A DNA stretch of 64,000 nt from Stercorarius parasiticus (lineage: Eukaryota; Chordata; Aves; Charadriiformes; Stercorariidae): assembly GCA_013396915.1 (NCBI GenBank), contig VWZL01005058.1:211001-275000 (forward strand), read 5' to 3'. Made by a program: the position numbers and the translations under genes. Below are positions 13,509 through 27,900 of this stretch, piece after piece; the first letter of the stretch is position 1; every line of letters begins with the position of its first letter. Under the pieces are notes generated by a model, which searched no databases, was not told the origin of the DNA, and saw only the letters and a program-made list of their open reading frames with translations.

Positions 13509-16500
13509 GGGCCTTTCATTTCAACAGACAGCATATTGCCAAGTTTCACTTCAATCTTGCAACTTGGAAGAGAGTGGAACCAAAAGTTTATAGCCCATAT
13601 GAAGAATTATTGTATTACGAATAACTGAAGTTTATAGAAAAATTGTTTCCAATGGTTAGACCTACAGTTCCACTCTCCACAAAAGCAGAAGGAAAAGCAG
13701 GCACTGACCTCTCCGCTTCAGTAGGTTTTTATTGAAAGGTCTGTACTCCAGGCAATGTCCAGATTTCTTCCATGCCTTGCTACAAGTAGTCCATCTTCCA
13801 TTCTATCTTTCAGAGTTAGAAAGAAAAGTAACTGCAGATGATTGTATCATATTTAATCAAGTGGACTCTCCAAGTACTTTGCAATCTATTGTGTCTGCTT
13901 TGCCAGACATTTTTCCATGGGCTTCCCTTCTATTTCAGGGATTTGGTCCATGCACAGATATGACGATATGTAGAGCTAAAACGCCTGAAGTTCTCCATAG
14001 ATCAAGAGCTGGTAGAGAGGGCCTGATTACTTGCAACATGTACTGAAATAAACAGGCAATACAATCTTTCAGCTCTGCTCAGAACAGGACCTCAGCAGTG
14101 ACACAAAACTGGACAGATGGGTTCACTAATTTGGAATAGCAGGCATCTCGGGGTTAAATGTATTCCCTTGTTTAGCACAGTTCCAAAAGAGTCAACCAAA
14201 ACATTATGGCAGGACGTTAAACGTGCAGTATATTGCATTATGGGACACAAAGCACATTCAAGACAAATACGGTCCTTTTTATTTTTGTCATGTGTATGTT
14301 CTGCATCCAGCAGGGCAGTAAATTAAAAACACTTCACTGAGGTAATGGTAGATAATTTATTCTGCTTTTACACACTGTTTTTAGCTTCCAGACATGGGAG
14401 GAATTGCTCTTCCTTCGCAGCCAACGTTATCTCTTTTCCAGTGGGATCTGCCTCTCTACTGACCAGTGAAGGCTCGGGATCTGTAAGATACCAGATTTAT
14501 AATTTCATAAGTAAGTAAAAATTAAAACCTTGTCATTCTGAGTGGGCTACGTGCTTTCGTGCATGCGTGTATGTACAATATTGTGCTGAGGCAGGCTCAG
14601 TCTGGGTCATGTTGTGACCAACAGGACGAACATGTGTACTTGTACACTTCATTTAATCCACTGCTATAATGATATAATTTCTCGGGTAGAATGTGGCAAC
14701 CAGCTAGCAGTCCACCACTATATTATGAACACTGAAGAAAACCACTGTATCTAATATTAAAAGCTCAGGGTGAATTTTAGGATGGAAAGAATTAGTTACT
14801 CAGACTAGAATTTGGTCCTGAGACGAAAGCTACCACCTTCACATTTTGAAACATGCCATGGGATCCTTAATGACCACAGATGGTCAAGACCTCAGCTTTA
14901 TGTCTCATCTTAGAGAGACAGAGCAGCCTTTATAGATCTAGATGCAACTAACTGCTGGCAAAAGCTGAAACTTTTACATTTAATGAAGCTGAGGATCTAA
15001 GAGCAAATAGCAACTATTGAACTTGTTATGGACAAACAGAGAGTCTGATTAAGTCCATGGAGCATTCACTCAAAAAAAGCAGCCCGTTGTGGTTTACATG
15101 TCAACTCTCCTTCACTGTTAAAGAAATCACTAAGTTCTCTGTGGTCTGTGGACACAAAAAAGGCATCTGCTCCGCGCACCAGGAGCAAAGACTGCTCTTC
15201 CAGGGAAGACTGTAAGCTGCACTGGGAGTGAACTCTTGTGAGACCGAGTGTCTCAGCTGGATACTCACCTCAGAGAAACATAGCTCAAAACAAGACATTT
15301 GGCCTTTGCCATGCAATCACCTTGATATTGTTATTAACACAGCATAGCCTGCTCTAGGAGCCTTCCAGGACGGGAGGCGTAGCCTGGAAGCTCTGCAGTG
15401 ACAGATGATTTTTGAGAGCCCCTCTGCCAAAGCAGTCACATGTCTTTCTCCTGAGATTTGCGAATTACCTTTCATGCTACCACAATAAGGTGTGTTATTT
15501 TAAACAGCTTTAGAAGGCAGGTCTGTATGGCAAGTCTGACAATGTACACAAATAACCCAGGGGAAGAAATAAGGTTGTATTCCTTAGGCTTATTTTCCCT
15601 AAAAAAAATAGCATCAGCATCCCACTCTGGGATTTTTTGGAGTATAGTTCAGGGGATGGGGTTGGTATAATTTGGGGTTTTTCTTCTGAACCGGGTCTGG
15701 ATGTGTTGAATTCAGACCCCCTAAGCTTGTGCGGTTTGCAGGCCACTCTACAGCTCTGTGATGTTTTTGTGCTTTGCAGTCATTTTCTGCTGCTCTGCTG
15801 CCAAGCTTCGCAATTAACTGGAATGTACAAACATTTCTCCTGGGTTTGACGGGAGCAGAGACCTGTCTGTATGCTGAAGGTCATGTGAGAAGTTTCGGCA
15901 GGGTGCACTGTCTGAAGCGACAGCCTCCTGACATCCCCCTTGCAACCCAGTGTGCTCATTCTAGATGTTTTTTGACCATAGTTTGGCTGCTCTCAGTGTT
16001 TATTTTGGAGCTGGAAACTATACCCAAAAGGAGAGCGGTGTTTTTATTGCCCAGCGGGAGGCTGAGTCTGCGAATCGGATCTGATCTGACTCACCACTGT
16101 AGGAGAGAAAACAAGCACATCCTGAGGCTCGATCCAAGTGCGGAGTCCTTACCTAAACCCCCAGCCCCAGGGAACTCCAAAAGCTGGGGTTTGGCAATCC
16201 TCGAGTCTCTGAAGAATTATCCAGAGACTTCTTCCCATGTAGTCAGAGTCTCAGTGAGAAGGCTTCCTATAGCAATAGGGGAAAATAAGGATTACTGGAA
16301 TTTTGTATAATCGCAAAAAGTAGGGCTTTTTGTAAGCAGAGTGCTCTCCTGGTTTATTGTGCTTAAAGAACAGTTCTGGTTTACAATCCTTTTTAATTTT
16401 CTTAATGTATGAAAGCATACATTGGTGGATGTATGGTGTATGCTGACTGATCTTACAGATTGTTCAAAAGGTAAGATGCTAGGAATTATTCATATCTAAG

Positions 16501-19500
16501 GTACACCTATGTAAGGGCAAAGAAATCAGAAAACATTGATACTAACTCACAACAAAGGAGCTGCTCGGGTTTGTGCGTCTTGGCTGTCAGGCCCTCACGG
16601 GGGGGCTAAGTTTGAAAATCTCAGCCTTAACTTCTCTGCACGTCTGCCCTTTGTGCCAATGGCCTAAAAATAATTTCCCTGTCTTTGTTAAAGCAGATCC
16701 ACATCTACATATGAAAGTCACTATAAAATGTTAAGTATATTGTTACTGTTGAGCGGAGATAATGTTGACTTTGAAAGCAAAGCCTATTCACTTTTCACCA
16801 TTCAGAAAGATGATATTGAGAGAGTACTAAAATAAGGCTTAACTGAACGTAACATGAAAGCTATGAAGGGGGCTCCAAGGGAAGTGCTTCGCTTTCCCCT
16901 CTGTTATGGACAAAGGTGAATGAAGGGAGCAGCAAGATTAGCAGGAAGTCATATTTTAATGCCGGAGACATAAGAGAAAGACTTGTCTGAAAACAAAGTC
17001 TCTAGTCAGCAGGATGAATAAAATGCCGGGTTCCTTAAAAAAACAAGAGTTCCCAACCATAAAAAAAAAAATAAAAAAATCAAGCCTCTGTTTTTATTGC
17101 ACTATTTAAGTCTTCTGCTCTTCTGAACACAGAAGCTCAGAAGTTACACGTCAGCAGACAAGCTCTCCACCTATAGTTAAAAGGGTAGGTTGGTTCCAAG
17201 ATGTGATATGACAGACGTGTGTAATATTGTGTAATATTGCACAGGGGCTATTTTATCTTTCTAAAAGCCATACGGCATAGTACTGAACTAGTTTTGCTAG
17301 TCCCTCTGATGGATACAAAGTGCAAAGTGGTATCCATATGGCCCTATGGAAGTATAACATCACATTCTTCTAGCTTATACAAGTTTAATGGCACTGAATT
17401 AGCATGGGCTGCCCTTTGGTGCTAATTCTTTCTGCACTCGGGGGGTTAAAGGAGCTTCATACTATCCAGATGTTCAGTGGCTCCTGCAAATGAAAGATTA
17501 GCAATTTTTGCAACTGCTGCTCTTTCTTCTGCTCCCTTTTTAAAGCTGATATTTTCCTTAAGAACTTGCTTAGTATCTGAGTCAGAGGAATCTCTTCCCT
17601 GAGGTAAATCAATCAATAGGCTGCACAAGAAAAGGAACAAAATGTAAAGGAGGCAGGTCTGAGTTGTATTAATTTGTTTACAGGGATTGCCTTCCAGGGA
17701 CCAATATATTCGTCCCAGGGTTTCATTTTCCTCTGTGAAACAGGAATCAAACACAGCATTATTTCAGGGTTTAAAAACAATAATAATAAAAAGGAGCCCA
17801 AATTTCTTCCAAAAACCCCATCTTTTTTAGTGCTAGTGAATAAGTATCCCTTTTAATTTTTCAGATTAGACTACAGGTAAGTGATGCAGGTATCAGAAAT
17901 ACAGCTATCTTAACTCCTACCTGCCACCAACAAGGCTTCCTGGAGAGAAATAGGAAAAGCAGTGAAAATGAATTCCAATAAATGAATGCCAGTTTAATAT
18001 CTACTAAGCCTGTCTTTTGTATACATAGGTTTACTCAGGTTCCTGCTGCTGCAAGAGCTGTTCAAGCATGGAATAAGTAGAGTTCCAATGAGACAAAACC
18101 TTCTGCCTCAGCTGGCATTTAACAACCTGTTTTCTTGCTGCAGCTCAGCCAGAATTTTTCTAACCTTAACAGAATTGCTAGATTTCACATCTTGCTCTGA
18201 TATGTACTTTTCCAGTGCGCCGGTTATTGTACAGGAAGTGATGAATCGTCTGAAGCAGAAAGTGATGTTGGATGTGTGTTACTAGAACCATGACTGTGCT
18301 TCGTGAAACTTCCCTAATGAAGACATGCAGCAGGCTGCTCTTGCCGTTCCTCCTCTGCCTTTCCTAGAGTCCAGAAACATACTGTGCCTGGGAACAAGCT
18401 CCTTCTTGCGTAGCTCCAGCAGCTTCCACAGGACAGCTAGGTGGAGATAGTAGCACCTCGTATTAGTAAAGCCAATTTGAGGGCATGCTGTTAATTAGTT
18501 AGTTGATGTACTGACTTAAACTACTGACTACTTGAATTAATTGCTTATTAAGTTTAATGGGCACTGGTATGTTTGTGTGACATTTATTCTCAGGGCTCTG
18601 AGGGCACTGCCAGCCTGACTGTCCATGTCCAGCCTCCCCGGGGCTTTCCCCAGCCCTGCCCACTGCTCCAAAACAGTGAGGGTCCTGGACCTCGTAATCG
18701 CCTTGTCTACAAGGGGCACAGAACAGTTTGGGAGCATTGAGTGAAAGAAAAGAGGCACTTCGAGGAAAAGGATTCTTTTACAGCAGAGGACTCGGTTGTG
18801 GACTTTCAGCATGGCCCATCAGAGATACCTCTTAGCAGCCTGAGGCACACAGCTAGGTTGTTAATGGTTCGGGTCCAGCATGGACCATGTGCAGGGTGGG
18901 CTGGGGCACACATGGACCAATAGGTCACGCATGCACTTACCCGGTACTGCTCTGGGAGGGGAAGCTGTTGGCAGGGAGGCAGTTGTGTGCTGGGGACTCG
19001 AGGCCATAGTGGAAAGGAGCTGCAGGACAAGGCAAATAGGTGATATACCAGCCTCTTTGCAGAAAAATCTCCAGATCTTACCAGACTTCATGAAATACAA
19101 GAATTTCTCCTTTGCCTATATGCTTACAGAGGCAGTAACCACCCCATCCTTTTTCACAACAGAATAAGGGATCTTGAAATCTGGGAATGGAGGAAAAGAG
19201 AGGGCGATAGAGAAGAGCAGAAAAAAATCAAAAGTAAAAAACAAGCATCTTCCATCAATTTCACCAATGTGAGGATCTCAAGGGACAGAAGAGCTGATTC
19301 TCTAGGACTCCTACTTAACCCTCATACCCTCCTAAACATCTTTGACATGTTAATAGCCAGCTATGCTTGTATATTATGAAGAGATCCATAGAATTTTATT
19401 GTGATGTGATCTGTTTAGCAATAGTTTTTGACAGACATGGTCCAGTTGCATACATTTGTCTATTTTAGCAAATTTTTTATTTTAAGTCTGGGAGGTACTA

Positions 19501-22500
19501 CATCCCACATGAAAAAAAAAGCAAAATCTCAGTAAGAGGAGGGATAAACCTTAACATGTTACTTTCTTCTAGCATGAGAGATCCCGAAAGGTGTTTTTGT
19601 AAACCTCAGGCTTTCGGAAGGTGGAGGGAGCTCCAGTGGACCGTTAAGAGACTCCTGTCTCTTACCATTCCAGCAGAAGTAGCAGTTTGTGGATGCAGCA
19701 GGAAGGAGTTACAGCAAAGAGGGCAAGGAGCAATGGAGAAAGTTAATGATCAGATTGAAGAATCCCACTCTTGAAAACTAATAGCATTACCTCTGTTTTA
19801 GTAAGGCCTACAAACTCAATCAGAGCATAGCAAGTAGGAGAGCACGATACCTGGCACCACAACCTAATTCGGGAATTGTGCGCTACAGTGACGAGAGGCA
19901 GGAATTTGGAGGGCACTGAATCAGCAGTGATGACAAACTCACCACCGAGACTCTGCTGATCTATCAGACCATAGCTGCTGTTGCCCAAGCAGCTAGCTCA
20001 AATCCAAGGCTCTGTGGGTTGTTCCCATTAGAGTGAGAAAAACATGACGACCTACTATTTTGGATATAGCTCCTTTTATTTTACAGAAATGCATGAAGTC
20101 TTACTTCCCAGAGCACGGGCAGAGAACCAGACAACAGGAGCCTGTTTCACTTTTTACGGCTCCTGGCTTCTTTTAGTCAGCATTCCGTCCCCAAAGTCCC
20201 TCTCCAGGTAGCTGTTTTGTTTCAGGGCCACATTAGTAGTGCTCTTGCATCTGTCTTGTTTTACCTCACTGACTCTTCCCTCCGTTCCTCTGGTCTTTCT
20301 GCTGTTTCTCAGAGACACTGAATTACAGCCTGGTGTACCAGCCCACTGTTTGCTGTGCCAGCCACCAGGGACAGTGATTTGATTTTTAGCTAACGCGGCT
20401 TTGTGCAAATTTTGCTTATTTTTTATTTTGGGGAGTGGTCCTTCTCTATCAGATCCCTGATATCACAAAAAGACACTTGTGGACACACTACAGTTATCTG
20501 AAAAGAAGGTGGGAGACCAGTCACGTCAATTGAAATTCAGTCCATCTTGTGAGAGTAGTCTAAAGCTCTGCAGGATCACTAAATCATTTTTTTTCTGCCA
20601 GCTGTCCAGTGAAACAGGTCTCTTGCCCCTGTAGGAAACATGTACTTGAATCTCAACCCAGTGTCAAGAGATGACTTTGTATCCACCACTACCTTGTAGG
20701 CTCCAAACACAAATCAAATATTTGCAAGACCAAATATTCTCTCTGAAAGACCAGATACAATGTGAGCTCCATCCCATATAACAAGCCTGTGCAATCCAGT
20801 AAATGTCTCGGGACAATCAAATTCTACAAGGAAGCCATGGTCACTAGGAAACATCACAACCTCACCTCTCCCCTACTCCTTCTTTCCTCTGTACAATGGG
20901 AAACCATATTCTGTCTCTGACAGTCTATACCTATTTATATTTCCTTTCTGCTGCTCAGGTCAGCCATAATCCCACAGTACACTGTGTTCCTTGAGTCTGG
21001 CTGGCCTTGGATCACATTGTCCAATGCATCAAACAAAACACCACTGGTGGACCCTTCAGGGCAGGAACAGTTATCTCTGCCACATCACAGGAGTTACCAT
21101 AATTTAGGCAATAAAAATGAGAGTACCAGTAAGAAAAGTCACCTTGGCTGTCCAGCTTCTTCTCTCCTTGAACTCCAGTGGCTTCTTGGCTTTTGAAATA
21201 ATGTAGCACAGAAAGCTGGTCTCCCAGGCAATGAGTTTCTTATGCTGGGCTCTGGCCAGCTGCTCTCTTTGCCTGCTTTCTCTCTTCATTGACAATTTAT
21301 TGGCTGCCCTACACCTATTTTTTTTTCCTCTTAAATTTTCTCTTTTCTGGGCAAGCCTTATATTTGACTCACCTGGCCATATATTTCCTCTGTACTTGAG
21401 CAAGAACATGTCAACTGCAAGGAAAAAAAAGAGCCGTCCCTCACTGAACCTGCCACAGTGCCACGGCTCTGCCTGTTAACATCAAAATACAGCGTGCTTG
21501 GGAAATGAAACCGCTCTTCCATTTCAGTGCTACCTCCTGCTTGTACCTTTATACTTGCTTGATTTGGATCATCTCAGAAGGCTCTGGAGGATGGTCTCAG
21601 ACATCCCTGCCTCCCACCTCACCGGTAGCCTCTCCTTGCGCTAGGCTCCGAGCTCAGTTTCCCTATTCCCCCTTCCAGTTGCTATGCCCAGCAGCTCCCA
21701 TGGGTATTCACTTCTATGCTCGGCTTCAGAAAGCGTGTTTAAAATCACTTTACATTTAAATTAGCTAAGGGCCGTAATGTTTGGATTATGACTAAAGAGC
21801 AAGTGTGTTGTAACTCTTTCCTCTCCTTTTAAATTTAACATCTAGATTAAGGAAGGGTGGAATTTTTCCCTCTCTGGCTCTGCCTTCATCCTTTCTCTCA
21901 GCAGGTCCTCATGTCTAGCACCAGTAGGAATAAACAGCCTGTCCGTGCTTGGGACTAATCGGGACTGGCCACAGGATGTCACTATTACTCCACAAACATA
22001 CAGAGAGCGAGGTGTTTGTTTATAGAAGGGCAGGGTCTGATCTTTAATTGTCTACAAATCATATTTTGCCAGCGTGCTCAGCTCTGGTGTGTTACTTCAG
22101 GAGACACATCCTGATGTTCCTCAACCGAGCCACAAGCCCGTGTAGGATTTGGCGACGTGGGTTAGGATGCAACTTGTGTGTGCACACGCTAGCTTCAATT
22201 TGCCTTAAATTTACACAGCCCTTGGATTTCACCTTGGATATGGGATTCAAACAACCGAAGCCAGCCAAGGATTGCTTTGTTTCAAGCCAAAATCACATTA
22301 AGCCTCTAAGTATCAAATGGTTCCCTGTAAAACCTTAAATCAGCCTAGGTCCCCTCCAACTCAGTCTAGGCTTGTAAAACGTACGGTAAAATTCCGTTTC
22401 AAGTTCATAACAAAACCCAAAGGCAGGTTTCAGGTTCACTTTTGGATTTTGTTCTGAGTGTTTGCCTAGCTCTGCTCAATGCAAGGTCACACAGACTGGA

Positions 22501-22983
22501 TGGGGGAAAGGCTTTTTAAAACATTTCCATTCTCCAAAAGAGAGATAAGCACATGACTATGAGCTGGTGCAAGCGTGGGGTGAAAGTTCAAACGCAGCAG
22601 CAGATAGAAACGTCAATTCAGATCCCAGGCTAAGGAAAAGGGCCAAAAGAAAACTTCCTCATCCTGGGAAGCTGACTATGAACATGTCAGCATAAAGACC
22701 CTTGCTCTCCTCTCCCTCTTGCCTCTTCAGCACCTTGTCCTTTTCTCCTTGTTTCCTGAGATGTATGAGCTGCTGTGCCTCAACTCCAATGTCTTGGGGA
22801 ATCTCCAGCTCCCTTCCATGCCAGTAAATTTTACTATTCACATCTTGTTCACAAAACATCCCAGTTCACCAAAGTGTATCCTCTGGTTATATATTATCCT
22901 TGATTTGCTGAATTCTGAGAACTTATTCCATGTTTACACCTCACTATATTGAATTCAAAGGGTTTGTGGTTATTGGTAACAAC
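13509..22983. other. Unique non-coding sequence
   Basis: About 9.5 kb with no supported gene. It contains the longest open frame outside the LTR (plus, 15774-16310, 178 codons), which has no signal peptide, domain or low-complexity pattern I can recognise and no flanking splice signals. A small hairpin (AATGTATG/CATACATT, 4-base loop) sits at 16404-16423. A two-copy 10-bp repeat (TGTGTAATAT) sits near 17219-17238. An A-rich run interrupted by T lies near 17061-17080. Confidence 0.5.
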
Positions 22984-22996
22984 TTTTTTTTTTTTT
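22984..22996. repeat. Poly-T run (13 T)
   Basis: Thirteen consecutive T bases in AT-rich surroundings; a simple homopolymer with no associated element. Confidence 0.85.
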
Positions 22997-24283
22997 CTGG
23001 AAAAGCGTTATAAGGGTTCAGATATTACCGGCAACTCATATGTGTACAAATATTGTTATGTTCTTAATTTGTGCCTCTTTTTGCAAAACTTGGGTGATAG
23101 ACTGAAGCTTCTCTTACAATTTGGGAACCTTTTTGGTAGTACTGGGCATAATTTTTACATTTTGGATAATGAGACAACTAAAACACTAGAGATAATCGTA
23201 TCCTAATCCTCTACAAAATAGGAATGTTTTCCTCCATATTGGTTCAGGAATGACTATGCTACAGTGCTGGTGCTCTGATGGGTAACAGGCAGCAGGTAAC
23301 TCGTGTGGAAAAGAGACTTCTCTAGAAGTTCAATTCAGGCAGACCTATCTAAAAATATCCTACCTGGGCAGACTTCATGAAAGTTAGGAATGCTATTTTG
23401 GGAACTGAAATTCACTGGTGTGACCTTGGTAGGCTAAGTTCAATTGGACAAAGGCTGTTAGAAAAATCTAGAAGAGGATTTGTTTGGCTTCTGTGGAGCA
23501 GAACTATAAAAATATGTAAAAGTGGAGAGTTTCTACCTTATCAGAGGTGGAGAGTGTCCACAACACTTCTTTTGTGTTTGTCTTTTTCTGTAGTCTCAAT
23601 GCCCTGTCAACAAGTCCCATGGGCTTTAACAATAAACCTCAGGCCTTGGCATTTGGTACATCTCACTGCTTAACTTGAAGGACTCTTGTTTTGGACTTTG
23701 CCTGTCTGCCTAATGCTTTTTGTGCTGTCTCCTGACACCAAGAGATAGAAGGAAACATCATGCAGCCAGAAGACTTCTCTTCCAACTCCAGCTTCCAGCC
23801 AGAAACCAATGGACCAGAGAGGAGGCTGCTACCTCTAGGGAGGAACTGCTGCTTAAGCCTGGCAGAATTACAACTGTCCACCTGAATTTGACCATGAGCA
23901 AGCTTCCTTTCCCGCTTCCTCTCTTTCTGTTGCTTTGTATATCTGCTTAGGCACAGAAATTGAGCTACCGAAACAACTACAGCTACAGTCAGTTGAGAAA
24001 CCTCGAGCCAGGCTGGTCCAAAGCTTCACAGGTAATGAGTTAAAGAAAGTGGCTGTTGACGTATGTAATGAGGTAGATAAGAAGTTTGTATTTTTCGTGT
24101 TATGGTTACCATCAATCTAGGAAAGAATTTGTAACATAGAGCTGGCTGGCTGGGCTAGTTTCAGTTATACTGAAACAGCAGAAGTGGCATAGCTTGCCCT
24201 AAAAGCTGGGTGAAAAAATAGCTGGTAAATACCTATACTGAACTGTGTGCTCCCAAGGCTATATTGCTAACGCCACTGGAGAC

Positions 24284-24302
24284 AGCTAGCTTAAAGCTAG
24301 CT
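24284..24302. repeat. 19-bp perfect palindrome
   Basis: AGCTAGCTT, one A, then AAGCTAGCT: 9-bp perfect arms with a one-base centre. It nests the self-complementary hexamer GCTAGC twice. It could extrude only a very small hairpin. The chance of seeing such a site in a window this long is not low. Confidence 0.75.
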
Positions 24303-25665
24303 GGAATATATCTCATGAGCTGGCTTGTCACATCCTCAGCCTACCTTTTCTTTGCTCCAGAGAGGCAGCTACTACAGGTCCATATAAATNTGAGGGAAGG
24401 AGAGGCTCCAGCCACCACAGCACCCTTCCCAACACTCCCTTCAGCTCATGGCCCATCCCTGCAGGGAAGCACATACCATGTGCTCATTCCACAGCACAAG
24501 CCATCTACTCCCTGTGCAGATACGGAGGGTCAAGGTAGGACAGCAGGCAGCGCGAAGGGGTTGGGCACACAGGCCAGCTCATATTTCTATTGTTCAAGAA
24601 ACTGATTTTTGGACATACCCGTGGTTCAGTTAATAAGGTAGATCCATGTCATGTCTCTTTGCCATTAGCAATGATAAATGATTCTGAAGCCGCTATCATG
24701 GGGAGTTACGCCATCTGATCAGAACAGAGCATCATCAGTGTAATCCACAAGCCTGATAGATCAGGCTGCTCTATTTTTGTGTTTCTCTCTCATTCTCTTA
24801 TGCAAGCACTTTGTGTGACAAGAATCTTCATCTAAGGAACCTGGTTCCCAGCTCTTTATCCATAAGTTTTGCATTTAATACTGCGTCCTTTACAGCTGAG
24901 ACGCAGCTCTCAGAGCAACAAAGACATGTGGCAAAGACATCCAGCAACTCCATTCCCTTTCTGTCTGTCCATTTGCAGTGATGATTTCACCAATTTAGAT
25001 TAGACTCGGGAGTCATAATTTGCATGACTTTTACACTTGTTATTCTTACTCACATCACACACAGAGCATAGTGTACATAGAGGTACATCAGTATATCAAG
25101 ATGCTCATGAGGTCTTATTCCTCCAGAGGCAAGCGTGGCAGTTCAGGTTAGAAGTCACTGCACTGGAGCCAGTTGGGTATAGCAGAGATAAAAACAAAAT
25201 TGGACTCGTACTCCTTCCTTAGGAATTGCTGAGTCTTAGCCACTACACTTCATATTTTATGTTGTGCCTTTAGACACGCGCCATGGTATTTGAGTTAAAT
25301 GCCTGATTTCCTCTTTTTTTGCCTCTCTCAGACCTCTCTCTGTGCTCTACACCTTAAAATTGCCTTGCAGATACTAATGTATGGCTGTATGCTTGTATCC
25401 TGATACTAGAGGTCGATGAGGAATAAGGACACCTGTCAAATATGGTATTACCTGCCTTGTCTCTTTTAGCTTTGGGAATAGCAGAGCTGCTTTGAGGTAT
25501 CAGAAGAAAGCATGGCAAGATTTTTTAAAATCAGTCTGAATGCATATATGGGCAGAGTGCTTTCAGGTGGCACTTCAGTACATAAGAGTTGAATTGATTT
25601 TCTTTGGTTTAGCCATTCTAGTCACAAAACACATTAAATACAAATGTAATAATTTTACAATGCAT

Positions 25666-25679
25666 CCACTAGATGGTAG
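25666..25679 (+). promoter_or_regulatory. Candidate CTCF site (forward)
   Basis: CCACTAGATGGTAG matches the vertebrate CTCF core CCASYAGRKGGCRS at 13 of 14 positions; the mismatch is T for C at position 12. CTCF is the zinc-finger protein that anchors chromatin loops. This is a motif match only. Single matches of this quality occur by chance in long sequences, and occupancy is not shown. Confidence 0.4.
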
Positions 25680-27672
25680 CCTACCCTTATCCTTTCCATT
25701 TACCAATTACATCAAGACATTTTATATGATGACCAATGATCCATCTCAAGAAATCTCATTGTGTATATTTCTACTGTAAAGGAGATGCTTGCCCAGTGGA
25801 TCCTTGGGTGTGAGCAGGGAAATGCAACTCATAAAAATTCCTCCTTGTCAGAAATGCATTTGCCCACTGTCCCAGTTCAGATCTGGTGGAGGTTTTAGTG
25901 ATCCTTAGGAAGTATCCAAGGAGTATAAACTACATAATCCTGGCATCTGCAGTTACGCTCTTTTCATTACTTCAAATTCAAAACAGTCGTTCACATTGGT
26001 CAACACAGTGGTTTTCCTGCCTACACTGCTACCTGAAATTATGATATTTCTCATTTAAACCAGCTTTTCTAGAGCATGATTAGCCTTTTACTGAAGGTCA
26101 GATCCTGTACAGAAAGTCTAAGAGGTTTTTCCGCATAACATTTTTGAAAAAGATAATCAATAGTGGGTCAATGTATAAGTCTTCCTCTGAGCCTTCCTGA
26201 AAAAGACCAGAATAGCCATGAATTTTTGTGTCTCCTAAGCAAAATGCACGTATTTGATCCATTTTTCCCAATACAAATAAGAAAAGAGAGAGAGAAAGGA
26301 AGAGAAATACATGATTAAGAAGTATCATCCCTCTTGACAATGGTATCTATGTACTGACAAAGAGAAATACAATTGCCAAGGACTTTAAAGGAGAATTGAA
26401 AACAATAAAGATTGCAGTATTTTGTGCTGTGTGTGGCATACACTGGTTGAAATAAAGGCATGCCACACGGCAGCTTTTCTGCTGTGCATGCCTCTAATCT
26501 CTGTCCTCACAGTGCTGCCAGGTAGGAGGTCGTAGAGAGCAGCAGGTGTTTGACAGACCTTTCACTTTAATGGCGTTATATCAACATGCCACAAAATGTA
26601 GCAGCTACCCCTAATTAGCTGCATAAGCATTTTCTACTCATATATATGTACACAAAAATATCTCCCCAGCAATTCCACTCCAAGCTGGTTCCACCAGCCC
26701 CTGTGAGGGACTGCAGATGTGTCTGAAGATCAAGGCTCTCCAAGGCAGTTGACAGGTCTCAGATACTGAGGTTGAAGGCATTCAGGTGAAAACCTGGGAC
26801 AGAAGACATCTCAGAGACCCAGCATGAGCCCTGACTTCTGTCCAATGCAAGGAGGTGACCATCAACCATTACAGTGTGGCACAGATTGCAGGCTATTCTT
26901 AGCCTTGAAAGCACACTGACTAGATACAAGGATGATCCTAGAGCTGTTGTGTCATGAATTTCTCTCCTAAAACTTTTTAAAAAATAATAAAAATTAACAG
27001 ACGCCTAATTGGCAGGATTCCTATGTGCAGATCTGGAAGTACATTTACACCCTAAATTGTTTTTACTCAGCAACAGAAAATGCTTCCCTAGTTTCTGCAT
27101 CTCATTTGTATGATACACGGCAGTTAATAGAACACTTAGGAGAGTTATTAAAAGCGCTCATTCCATACCATCTTTGCCATTTTTATATTATACCAAGGGG
27201 AGTGAAACTCACTAATGCAATACTAAAGCCCTTCAGAGTTCTGACTACTGTACTTTTCTTGCTTGGTTCACGTACCATGAGTTCATATAATGTGGTCTGA
27301 ATGAAAAGAAGAGAAATATTATAAGGAAAGTCTCCTCTTACTTAAACTTGTGCTTGGTCATTCAGTCAAGATGAGGTAGAAAGGAAGCTGACGGGAAGCG
27401 CGTGGCATGTCCTTCTATATTAATCTATAGGAAGGCAACGATGGTTAAATACTACAGATTAATGATAAGGTATTTGTGCATTACCTACTGTGGTGGGCTG
27501 ACCTTGGCTGGCTGCCAGGTGCCCACCCAGCTGCTCTCTCACTCCCCCTCCTCATCAGGAAAGGGGAAGAAAATAAAATGAAAAGCTCATGGATTAAGAA
27601 TGAGGATAGGGAGATTGCTCAACAACTACTGTCATGGGCAAAACAGACTCAAGCAGGGGAAGATTAATTTAC

Positions 27673-27678
27673 TTTATT
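27673..27678 (-). promoter_or_regulatory. LTR polyadenylation signal
   Basis: TTTATT on the plus strand is AATAAA on the minus strand, about 185 bp before the LTR's minus-strand 3' end. That is the expected kind of position for the R-region polyadenylation signal of a retroviral LTR. It probably has no role today other than as a relic. Confidence 0.6.
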
Positions 27679-27900
27679 GCCAGTTAATAACAGAGTAGGA
27701 CAGTGAGAAATAAAAAAAAAAAAACTAAAACCATCTTCTTCACCCTGCCACCTTCTTCCCAGGCTAAGCTTCACTCCTGACTCTTCTCCTCCTCTCCTCC
27801 AAGCAGTGCAGGGGAATAGAGATTGCGGTCAGTTTCATCTGCTTCATCTCTGCCACTCCTTTCTCCTCATGCTCTTCCCCTGCTTCAGCTTGGGGTCCCT

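Larger units (their letters stand above)
22997..27488. other. Unique non-coding sequence up to the LTR
   Basis: No gene supported. The stretch includes one N (24390), a 19-bp palindrome (24284-24302), a CTCF-like site (25666-25679), and a GA-rich patch at about 26281-26308. The stretch 26400-26650 carries homeodomain-type TAATTA and is AT-rich with few repeats, a texture often seen in conserved non-coding elements, but I have no alignment to test that. Confidence 0.45.

Noticed and set aside
15774..16310. Longest open frame outside the LTR (plus, 178 codons)
   Set aside because: No recognisable domain, no good splice or promoter context, and a mixed composition. One frame of this length in 64 kb read six ways is not surprising.
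23504..23645. Possible second LTR (TATAAA-like at 23504, AATAAA at 23631, GGTACA-like end)
   Set aside because: No matching TG start, no primer-binding-site sequence after the end, and no similarity to an LTR I know. These short signals are common by chance.
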